21,338 bases of DNA from a virus, in IMG/VR virus record IMGVR_UViG_3300034407_000304, positions 1 through 21,338 of that record. One strand, 5' to 3'. A program made the translations under genes and the position numbers. The notes beneath the pieces are model-generated. The model saw only the letters and a program-made list of their open reading frames with translations. It was not told where the DNA came from and ran no database searches. Positions within the stretch are counted from its first letter, which is position 1. Each line of letters opens with the position of its first letter. Shown in pieces: positions 1-5,435 of this stretch.

Positions 1-4
1 GCTA

Positions 5-280
5 ATGAAAGCATCAGCTATTGCCATGGGTCAGCAACCTAAACTACCTCAGCTCAATGTATATGAAGCACAAAATAAAAGGTTTGAAGGTAGAAGAAAA
101 GAAGCATATGATATCATAGAAGAGTTTGGCCCATTAACAGTAGTTGAGTTACAAAATTTTATGGGCTTTCAAACTATTCAAGGTGCAAAAAATATTATAC
201 ATAAATTAACAAGGCAAAATAAAATTAAAAGATTACCTAATCTAAATAAAAATAGATATGTTTTATATGAAGTAAAGTGA
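5..280 (+). CDS. Small winged-helix-like protein, function unknown
   Basis: This is a 91-residue lysine-rich protein. Residues about 30-88 have the pattern of a small winged helix: a first helix (EAYDIIEEFGPLT), a helix-turn-helix (VVELQNFMGF then IQGAKNIIHKLTRQ), and a beta-wing-like end (KIKRLPNLNKNRYVLYEV). Winged helices of this size usually bind DNA or RNA, so a phage regulatory or accessory replication role is inferred, not shown. The start is uncertain. The ATG at base 5 sits at the window edge, no ribosome binding site can be checked, and the frame is open to the edge, so the gene may begin further upstream. M8 is an alternative start. The stop codon TGA overlaps the ATG of the next gene (TGATG), which suggests translational coupling within one plus-strand unit that points against the late genes. 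Confidence 0.65.
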   Translation: MKASAIAMGQQPKLPQLNVYEAQNKRFEGRRKEAYDIIEEFGPLTVVELQNFMGFQTIQGAKNIIHKLTRQNKIKRLPNLNKNRYVLYEVK

Positions 281-480
281 TGACAGAATTAACAATCGTA
301 AAGTTTCTTAAACGTATGGATAAAGCTAATGTACCTAAGAATGGCTATCCATATGATAGAGTGATAACAAGTGACAAGTTCTTAGTACAATTAGCACAAG
401 AAGTTAGTGACTTATGCACTACAGTTATTGTGTTAAATGATGAGCTAGAAAGAATAAGAAAAAATTCTATTGATGTTTAA
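280..480 (+). CDS. Hypothetical 66-residue protein
   Basis: I do not recognise this protein. It has 66 residues counted from the ATG at 280; a GTG one codon upstream is the alternative start. It is mainly helical and charged, and the C-terminal half (LVQLAQEVSDL to VLNDELERIRKNS) reads like an amphipathic helix or short coiled coil. The start overlaps the stop of the upstream winged-helix gene by one base, so it is probably co-translated. Its last 14 bases overlap, in convergent orientation, the end of the minus-strand gene at 467-673. It is therefore the last gene of the plus-strand unit. Coding status is inferred from the tight coupling and the lack of a competing long frame. Confidence 0.55.
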   Translation: MTELTIVKFLKRMDKANVPKNGYPYDRVITSDKFLVQLAQEVSDLCTTVIVLNDELERIRKNSIDV

Positions 481-673
481 CTTTAATGCACTGGCAATCA
501 ATATAAAATAATTCACCGCCTTTAGTTTCTATTGCATCAGCCATAACATAAACTGCTCTCTTAATATTTTGTTCGCATCTTGCTTGTGTTGTTTCTGCAA
601 TAGGTGGAACCCAACCTTTACACACATCACCAACAGAAAATGTAGCGCAGTATATCATAGCCATAATCCACAT
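467..673 (-). CDS. Small membrane or secreted cysteine-containing protein
   Basis: This 68-residue product begins with a short hydrophobic stretch (MWIMAMIYCATFSV) that could be a signal peptide or weak membrane anchor. A soluble part with four further cysteines follows (DVCKGW, ARCEQN, YIDCQCIKV). I choose the ATG at 673 because it forms a TAATG junction with the stop of the metallophosphoesterase gene, with AAAGG about ten bases upstream. A TTG nine bases earlier would leave the ribosome binding site too close. The paired cysteines fit an extracytoplasmic, disulfide-bonded protein, but this is inference. It is the last gene of the late minus-strand unit and its end overlaps the convergent plus-strand gene by 14 bases. 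I do not recognise a family. Confidence 0.6.
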   Translation of the reverse strand: MWIMAMIYCATFSVGDVCKGWVPPIAETTQARCEQNIKRAVYVMADAIETKGGELFYIDCQCIKVKHQ

Positions 674-1776
674 TATAAACAAACCTTTACACGACTTACT
701 TCACCTTCTTCTTTATGATATGTAATCCCCTGCATCTGTGACCGACTACTATAAGCATGACTAGAAGCATAGGAATCTTTACCTGTTACTGCACGTAACT
801 GTTCAACAAGAACACCGCCTATCTCACGCATCATTGTGTGATGCAAGTGTCCAGTAAAATAAAATCTATGTTTAGTTCTACCCCATATATCAGGCCAGGC
901 ATCAGCCATATGCATAACAAGTCTATCTGCTTTAGCTTTATCTCCATGGTGCGCGGCAATCATAACACTTCCAAACTCATGCACAAAGAAATCAGCAGAC
1001 GTTTGTTCAACGGTCACTCTAGTATTATTCTTGTAACGCTCCGCGATTGCAAACATCACAGCCAAATAGGAAGTCTCGTTGTGATTACCACGCAGTACCC
1101 TGCATATTACCTGCTCATGTTTCTGCAACGCACAATCAATCGCCGCAGCTAACGCAGTTATTGCACACCTTAGAGAATAAAAAAATCTTTCAGATACATC
1201 GAGTGGATGTTTATTTCTAGGAGTTTGAGCATTGTTATCATCAGCGTGAGTAAGATCACCAACATCTAACACCAATGCATATTTAGATTGTGGCGAACTA
1301 GCAACACATTTAGCCATTCCAGTTTTAATTCTTTCTACCGCAATGTCAGAATTATATTCTTCACCAGTCTCGCTAGCGTGCGCTCTCATGCCTATGTGTG
1401 CGTCGGCGATAGGGTAAAGGGTAAGTAAGTTATCTTCCACCACCTCAGGAGGCTTTACAATCTCACACAGAACAATTCCATTTATAACATCTCGTATTGA
1501 TTCTGCTATATCGTTTGTATTTAAACTATCTGTTTCGTTTCTAAAATATAAACTAACATCATCAGTCTTAATCCAACCAGAATGTACAGCATTAATGTTT
1601 GCCATACCTGTTTCATTCATGGCATACTTTATACCATCATCAACTTCTTCATATTTCTTAGCTGAATTTATTCTATGCCTTAGAGCAGAGCGACTAATCC
1701 CTAGAGCCTTAGCCGCTTTGACTTGGCTACCATACTTAACAACAGCATCAAGTGCCTCTTGTTGTTTTGGTGTCAC
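673..1776 (-). CDS. HTH-metallophosphoesterase fusion protein
   Basis: This 367-residue protein has two parts. Residues about 14-36 (GSQVKAAKALGISRSALRHR) are a Fis-type helix-turn-helix, the kind used to read DNA. Residues about 120-330 carry the calcineurin-like metallophosphoesterase signature: D125-x-H127 (ADAHIG), GD at 173-174 (DVGDLTHADD), GNHNE at 230-234, HHGD at 276-279 and GHLHH at 309-313. These residues bind two metal ions and support phosphoester hydrolysis; nucleic-acid ends or cyclic nucleotides are the usual candidates. The whole metal-binding set appears intact. The start is GTG, with AAGGA six bases upstream, and it overlaps the stop of the upstream cysteine-repeat peptide (GTGA). 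The substrate cannot be read from sequence. A DNA-directed nuclease or regulator is plausible because of the HTH. Placement in the late unit behind the fibre is unusual for a DNA-metabolism enzyme. Confidence 0.88.
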   Translation of the reverse strand: MTPKQQEALDAVVKYGSQVKAAKALGISRSALRHRINSAKKYEEVDDGIKYAMNETGMANINAVHSGWIKTDDVSLYFRNETDSLNTNDIAESIRDVINGIVLCEIVKPPEVVEDNLLTLYPIADAHIGMRAHASETGEEYNSDIAVERIKTGMAKCVASSPQSKYALVLDVGDLTHADDNNAQTPRNKHPLDVSERFFYSLRCAITALAAAIDCALQKHEQVICRVLRGNHNETSYLAVMFAIAERYKNNTRVTVEQTSADFFVHEFGSVMIAAHHGDKAKADRLVMHMADAWPDIWGRTKHRFYFTGHLHHTMMREIGGVLVEQLRAVTGKDSYASSHAYSSRSQMQGITYHKEEGEVSRVKVCL

Positions 1777-1856
1777 TTTCTTTCCTTACAAATACACTTG
1801 TTTATACAAGCGCATGATTCTTTGCATATACATTTATCTCTGCATTTACAAGTCAT
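1773..1856 (-). CDS. 27-residue CxC-repeat (metallothionein-like) peptide
   Basis: This short frame encodes 27 residues: MTCKCRDKCICKESCACINK followed by CICKERK. Eight cysteines fall in four CxC pairs at residues 3/5, 9/11, 15/17 and 21/23, an exact six-residue period, with lysine, arginine and acidic residues between. Closely spaced CxC motifs are the hallmark of metallothioneins and other metal-thiolate peptides, so zinc or copper binding is a reasonable inference. Translation is supported by context. The ATG lies one base after the stop of the upstream gene, AGGA sits seven bases before it, and its TGA overlaps the GTG of the metallophosphoesterase gene (GTGA). It thus exactly fills the space between two real genes and could also couple their translation. 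It may supply or hold metal for the adjacent metal-dependent enzyme, but nothing in the sequence proves that. Confidence 0.6.
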   Translation of the reverse strand: MTCKCRDKCICKESCACINKCICKERK

Positions 1857-1857
1857 G

Positions 1858-2415
1858 TCAATTTCCTACTAATGGGTTGTCTAATGCTTCCTGTAATCTT
1901 TCACTTAATCTATCTTCTAATTGCTTTAAGTTAGAATCAATGCGCTCCTCTGTATCTCTCATTGTATCTCGCACATCTTTTTCTGTTTCTCTATTTAAAG
2001 ATTCTATTTCTCGCAAAGAAGAATTAACATCTTTATTTAATTGATTCATCTCAGCTAGTGTATTCTCTACCATTAAATCTATAGATGCTTGTGTGTCTTT
2101 AATTCTATCAGAAGATTTTTCTACCTTGTTATCTATCTTATCTATGTAACCTTCTAGCTTTAGTATATCATCACGCAGATTATTCTTAATGTCTTTACTA
2201 TACTCCAACGCACTATCTAGTTTTGTTTGGATTAGTGTGTTCTGAGATTTAATAGCACTAATATTTATATTCTGTATGATACCTTTCATATCCATATAGT
2301 CTTTGTAAACTTCAAAGCCGCCCCATAATCCACCGCCAAGTGCCGAAACAATTGGTACAAGTAACATTAACTTGCCACCTTTTATCTTTGCTCCTGCTAT
2401 TTCTACTTCAGCCAT
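1858..2415 (-). CDS. Membrane-anchored coiled-coil protein (possible inner-membrane spanin-like)
   Basis: This 185-residue protein starts with a short basic segment (MAEVEIAGAKIKGGK), then one hydrophobic helix at about residues 16-35 (LMLLVPIVSALGGGLWGGFE), then a long charged region to the end rich in heptad-like leucine, isoleucine and methionine spacing. The three lysines before the helix predict an N-in, C-out topology, placing the coiled coil in the periplasm. This is the architecture of i-spanins, but also of other structural membrane proteins, so lysis is only a hypothesis. A holin-like role is an alternative. The start has AGGAG upstream, overlapping the stop of the lipoprotein gene nine bases away, which suggests the two are made together. 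Confidence 0.75.
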   Translation of the reverse strand: MAEVEIAGAKIKGGKLMLLVPIVSALGGGLWGGFEVYKDYMDMKGIIQNINISAIKSQNTLIQTKLDSALEYSKDIKNNLRDDILKLEGYIDKIDNKVEKSSDRIKDTQASIDLMVENTLAEMNQLNKDVNSSLREIESLNRETEKDVRDTMRDTEERIDSNLKQLEDRLSERLQEALDNPLVGN

Positions 2416-2424
2416 ATCACACTC

Positions 2425-2832
2425 CTAGTTTTCAAATGATAAACTTCTTAGTTGATTAATTTCTTTTTGTAACTTTAATACTTCTAGTTCTTTCTTCTGT
2501 AATTCTAGTTCATACAATCTATTACAATCTATTCTTGATCTAGCCCTAGCACCAAGAGGTATTGTTATCCTACTGTATACACCTATGTCACCAGTTTGTT
2601 TGCTATTATCTTTTCCTTGTATAATACCTGTAACACCAAACTCCCAATTAGTTGCTGATCCTATAGCATTAGAACAATCTAATTCTCCTGCTCTAAATTT
2701 ATCTGCTTGAAAGTTTTGATTTGCGTTAGGTAAAGAAAGATTCAAAGAGTTAGATGCGGAATCAGCTAAAGCTATTATGGCAGTACAACCAGAGATAAAT
2801 AATACTAATACTATTAATAATACTATTCTCAT
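2425..2832 (-). CDS. Phage lipoprotein with C-terminal coiled coil
   Basis: The 135-residue product has a lipoprotein signal: a basic start, a hydrophobic core (VLLIVLVLFI) and the lipobox ISGC with the lipidated cysteine at residue 16. The residue after it is threonine rather than aspartate, which fits sorting to the outer membrane. The mature part has a segment WEFGVTGIIQG followed by GDIGVYSRITIPLG that alternates like a pair of beta strands, flanked by two cysteines (LDCSNA and RIDCNR) that could pair. The last 30 residues (YELELQKKELEVLKLQKEIN) are a coiled coil. The start overlaps the upstream stop by four bases (ATGA). A role in the host envelope is clear; whether it acts in lysis (o-spanin-like), superinfection exclusion or something else is not. 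Confidence 0.78.
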   Translation of the reverse strand: MRIVLLIVLVLFISGCTAIIALADSASNSLNLSLPNANQNFQADKFRAGELDCSNAIGSATNWEFGVTGIIQGKDNSKQTGDIGVYSRITIPLGARARSRIDCNRLYELELQKKELEVLKLQKEINQLRSLSFEN

Positions 2833-3203
2833 TTTTTTATCTTAGAACATATGCGTGAAGCTATTAATGTTACCTGCTCTTTACTTTTAAATACTTTTGA
2901 TTCGGTACAAATGTAAACAGCTTTAGCCATATCTCTTGATCTTATATAAACATCAAAACTTTTTCTTTTATTATACCCTACCTCTATGACATTAGAAGTA
3001 GAAGCAAACGGAACTGGTTTCCATTTGTCAGTAAAGACACCTATCTTATACCATGACACATCACTTCTGCGATTAAATATTTTTAAGTTTGCTACTGATA
3101 CACCCTCCACATAAGACGACTCTAGCTTTGGGTAAGCTGGTGTCATCTCATGCGCGTGTAAAGAACTACACAAACATAAAGCTATTATTACTTGGCGATA
3201 CAT
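2829..3203 (-). CDS. Secreted beta-rich protein, possibly Ig-like
   Basis: This 124-residue protein begins with a clear signal peptide (MYRQVIIALCLCSSLHA, likely cut after residue 17). The mature 107 residues alternate in a beta-sandwich manner: a valine/asparagine strand (VSVANLKIFNRRS), a tyrosine/tryptophan strand (WYKIGVFTDKWKPVPF) and strands VIEVGYNKR, FDVYIRSRD and AVYICTESK. Two cysteines (YICTES and SRICSK) could form a disulfide. The strand order and the PVPF element recall the N-terminal domain of fimbrial chaperones, but I see no diagnostic motif, so this is low-confidence inference. The start overlaps the end of the upstream secreted-protein gene by 16 bases, and its own stop overlaps the lipoprotein start. 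The ribosome binding site is weak, so coupling is likely. Confidence 0.7.
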   Translation of the reverse strand: MYRQVIIALCLCSSLHAHEMTPAYPKLESSYVEGVSVANLKIFNRRSDVSWYKIGVFTDKWKPVPFASTSNVIEVGYNKRKSFDVYIRSRDMAKAVYICTESKVFKSKEQVTLIASRICSKIKK

Positions 3204-3682
3204 TCCGCTACTATTAATGCTGTGTAATTACCAGCAGGTAACGATTTAGTGCTACCATACTGAGCAGTAGAAGCTACAGTAAACCAAGTGCTACCAGCTA
3301 ATGTTAAGTTAAACTCAGTTACATTATTGTAAGTAACCTTAGCCCCTTCGTATGCACTCATATCTGATACGCTTACCTGTCCTACGACTGTACTACCTGT
3401 CCATGCAACTGAGTCATTAAGTGTTGGGCTTGATGAGAAGCTGTTAGGGTGTGTAAACTTAGCCTTATAATAATCTGCTTGCGCTACATCAATTCTAATT
3501 GACGCTGGAACGCCACCATCTGCTGGCACTGTGGACAATTTGTAAGGAAGGGGGTGTCCATAAACACCAGAGGTTTCTGTCCATACAGAACATTTGGGTT
3601 GTACTTGACCTGTAATGGGAGAATCAATTGCCATTGCAGAGCTTGTTGATAATAAAAATATTAATGGTACTATTTTTTTCAT
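3188..3682 (-). CDS. Secreted beta-rich protein, possibly pilin-like
   Basis: A 164-residue product with a textbook signal peptide (MKKIVPLIFLLSTSSAMA, cut after AMA at residue 18). The mature part is rich in serine, threonine, valine and glycine and reads as a beta sandwich. There are two cysteines, one near the mature N-terminus (PKCSVW) and one near the C-terminus (VAECIAK). They could tie the first and last strands together, as in some secreted adhesins and pilin-type domains. There is no lipobox and no membrane segment after the signal. The start has AGGA six bases upstream and lies eight bases after the stop of the previous gene. The function is unknown. Export to the periplasm or outside is the only firm statement. 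A host-envelope or virion-surface role is inferred from its place behind the tail fibre. Confidence 0.72.
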   Translation of the reverse strand: MKKIVPLIFLLSTSSAMAIDSPITGQVQPKCSVWTETSGVYGHPLPYKLSTVPADGGVPASIRIDVAQADYYKAKFTHPNSFSSSPTLNDSVAWTGSTVVGQVSVSDMSAYEGAKVTYNNVTEFNLTLAGSTWFTVASTAQYGSTKSLPAGNYTALIVAECIAK

Positions 3683-3690
3683 GTCATTTC

Positions 3691-4587
3691 CTAATCTTTA
3701 TATTGTAATCTAACTATTCTTCTGTGAGACTTATCTTGTTTTAGATTTATTAACGCTGTGGCATTATCTTCTATGGTACTATCTACTAATTTAACTGTTT
3801 CTTCATACTTACCACCTTCTATAGTTGCACTATAATAACCATCTAATGTGCCAGCCGCAGCCATTTGCTGCATCATTGCTAGTTGTTGTGTTGGATTCGC
3901 TATTTGTTCTGCCGCTCCTGCAACAGCCAACGCTCTTTCCATTTTTAATTCTTCCTGTTCCTCTTCTTCTTTCTTTTCTTTTGCAGCTTGTTCTTCTTCT
4001 TGTTCTTCTGTCTTACGATCTAGTTGATACTGAACCCATTCATCATAGTAAGGATCATCTATCGCTGGTTCATTATTAAGCAGATCATTGTCTAAAAGAT
4101 ATTGATACAAAGCATCTTTAAAATTAGGGCAGCTAGGATCAGAAAGTGGAATGTAACAAGGATCAAACTTATAATTGTACGCTACTATTACATCGCTAAG
4201 TGTTGCGCCATTACTAGCTGTGATACTTCCTTCTCCCCACTTAGTGCCAAGAGAAGGATTAACAACATCAAATCCTATCTTAGTATTGCTTGGTAACTGA
4301 TCCCAGTTATCGTGTCTTTCATATATATTACCAGTTCCGGTGCTGTTCTTATTTACAATAGAAACTGTAGAATCTGCACTGCTACTTTTATTTATTGTAT
4401 ACTTATGAAATATGCCTTGAATTTCTAACCCTGCCTCTGGTGGCAACACATCTGTCATATTCCAGGTGTGTTTATTCTTAGCTACATTGTTTGTTCTTCC
4501 GTATGTGTAATCAGAATATAAACAAGAGGGCCAAGAAAAGACCAATAACAGCACCAGCACCTGTTGCGGTGTTCTTGGTATCATCAT
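3691..4587 (-). CDS. Secreted protein with acidic coiled-coil segment
   Basis: The 298-residue protein starts with a signal peptide or membrane anchor (hydrophobic core VLVLLLVFSWPSCLYS, residues 10-25). Residues about 26-140 form a beta-rich region (TYGRTNNV, GLEIQGIFHKYTI, VIVAYNYKFDPC). A strongly charged, glutamate-rich coiled-coil follows at about 190-225 (KTEEQEEEQAAKEKKEEEEQ), then an alanine/glutamine/methionine-rich helix and a C-terminal helix. A pair of cysteines frames SDPSC near residues 142-152. The start is well supported: AAAGGAGG lies six bases upstream of the ATG at 4587 (a second ATG follows at 4584). This places its first 77 bases inside the upstream gene in another frame. 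It looks like an exported structural or envelope protein. I do not recognise a named family. Confidence 0.75.
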   Translation of the reverse strand: MMIPRTPQQVLVLLLVFSWPSCLYSDYTYGRTNNVAKNKHTWNMTDVLPPEAGLEIQGIFHKYTINKSSSADSTVSIVNKNSTGTGNIYERHDNWDQLPSNTKIGFDVVNPSLGTKWGEGSITASNGATLSDVIVAYNYKFDPCYIPLSDPSCPNFKDALYQYLLDNDLLNNEPAIDDPYYDEWVQYQLDRKTEEQEEEQAAKEKKEEEEQEELKMERALAVAGAAEQIANPTQQLAMMQQMAAAGTLDGYYSATIEGGKYEETVKLVDSTIEDNATALINLKQDKSHRRIVRLQYKD

Positions 4588-5113
4588 CCCATTCCTCCTT
4601 TGCTCCTGTCTTAGCGTCAGGAACTAAGTGTGGGTTATTTTTCCATGCGTCTTTAGCTGGCTGACCTACAAGACCATCAAATGGACATGGTGTTCCAGCA
4701 TTCATCATGCTTTCAAACACACGCTTGTCCATACAAAGCACGCTGACTGCTGCAACTTTCATTCCCATATCATAGAGAACTTTAGCATTCTTTAATCTTT
4801 CGCAATTCATATCTCTTGTTGCAGTACCTACTGAGATACCTAGTATCTGTGTTTGAACTGCACCTGACATACCTACTGTGCATAAGTCTGAGTTAGAATT
4901 ATTTATTGTAGGTGACATTGCTGAGGGTGGAGGTGACTTAACTGTAGTTTCTGAACTTAAAGTAGAGTTAACAGAAGATGTTGTATTACTATTAGTCTCT
5001 ATACAGTTAGCATTAGTAGCACTGTCACAACCTTCAGCATATACTTGTTTAGCCATCATTAACATAAAAACTACAAGTATTGCTATTACTGTGTATATAA
5101 AAAATGATTTCAT
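4511..5113 (-). CDS. Envelope protein with two membrane segments
   Basis: This 200-residue protein has an N-terminal hydrophobic helix (FIYTVIAILVVFMLMMAKQV), possibly cleaved after VYA at residue 26. A low-complexity serine/threonine/asparagine linker follows (about 30-75). Next comes a compact domain with cysteines at SDLCTVG, RDMNCERL, VLCMDK and TPCPFDG, and finally a hydrophobic C-terminal tail (ATGAGAVIGLFLALLFIF). The short segment CMDKRVFESMMNAGTPCPFD looks like a conserved core. The protein probably spans or sits on the inner membrane with a periplasmic domain. No strong ribosome binding site is visible before the ATG, which lies 12 bases after the previous stop. Its last 25 codons also encode the signal peptide of the next gene in the +1 frame. 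I do not recognise its function. Confidence 0.72.
   Translation of the reverse strand: MKSFFIYTVIAILVVFMLMMAKQVYAEGCDSATNANCIETNSNTTSSVNSTLSSETTVKSPPPSAMSPTINNSNSDLCTVGMSGAVQTQILGISVGTATRDMNCERLKNAKVLYDMGMKVAAVSVLCMDKRVFESMMNAGTPCPFDGLVGQPAKDAWKNNPHLVPDAKTGAKEEWDDDTKNTATGAGAVIGLFLALLFIF
4594..4601 (-). promoter_or_regulatory. Strong Shine-Dalgarno inside the upstream gene
   Basis: The minus strand reads AAAGGAGG followed by AATGGG and then ATGATG. This near-perfect ribosome binding site lies within the coding part of the preceding gene and decides the start at 4587. It shows that the 77-base overlap is real translation of a second frame rather than a wrongly called start. Confidence 0.75.
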
Positions 5114-5125
5114 ATCTAGTTTAAG

Positions 5126-5431
5126 TTAAGACCAAGGTTTGCCGCTACCTTTGGTCGGGGTTTTCATTTCTGCAATCTGTGCGGCAATGCCTGTTTCGAT
5201 TCCAGTTTTGTCTAGCTGAGCTTGTGCCCATGCTATACAATTTGCTTCAGTTACGCTGTCGTATGCTATAAAATCACTGTCCGTTGAGTCAGGCGAATGT
5301 CCTGTTGAACCATAGCTTGATGCAGAGTGGTCGCCATCGACGCCTGTGCATCTCCAATGGATGACATTTATTCCACCTGTAGATATTGTGCGGTCAACCT
5401 GTGGTATTGACCATGTATATGTGACTGCCAT
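5126..5431 (-). CDS. DUF7936-like tail-associated protein
   Basis: A 101-residue protein starting MAVTYTWSIPQVDR, with a glycine/serine/histidine-rich middle and a helix SVTEANCIAWAQAQLDKTGI, ending GSGKPWS. From memory, small phage proteins that begin with this TYTW strand, have a helix with a conserved tryptophan and end in a proline-tryptophan pair form a family (DUF7936) common near tail fibre genes of marine and other phages. I cannot run a search to confirm. It has no signal peptide, so it is more likely a cytoplasmic or virion protein than an envelope one. AGGA lies seven bases before the start and the fibre stop only four bases before it, so it is coupled to the fibre gene and may assist the fibre or attach to it. 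Confidence 0.7.
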   Translation of the reverse strand: MAVTYTWSIPQVDRTISTGGINVIHWRCTGVDGDHSASSYGSTGHSPDSTDSDFIAYDSVTEANCIAWAQAQLDKTGIETGIAAQIAEMKTPTKGSGKPWS

Positions 5432-5435
5432 TTTA

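Noticed and set aside
838-1152. 104-residue open frame on the plus strand
   Set aside because: It is antisense to the conserved phosphoesterase core, including the GNH and HHGD motifs, so it is a shadow frame.
1595-2044. 149-residue open frame on the plus strand
   Set aside because: It runs antisense across three minus-strand genes (phosphoesterase, cysteine-repeat peptide and coiled-coil protein), crossing their junctions, with no plausible protein pattern.
3825-4079. 84-residue hydrophobic frame on the plus strand
   Set aside because: It is antisense to the glutamate/lysine coiled coil of the secreted protein. Antisense of GAA and AAA codons gives leucine- and phenylalanine-rich sequence, so the membrane-like look is an artefact.
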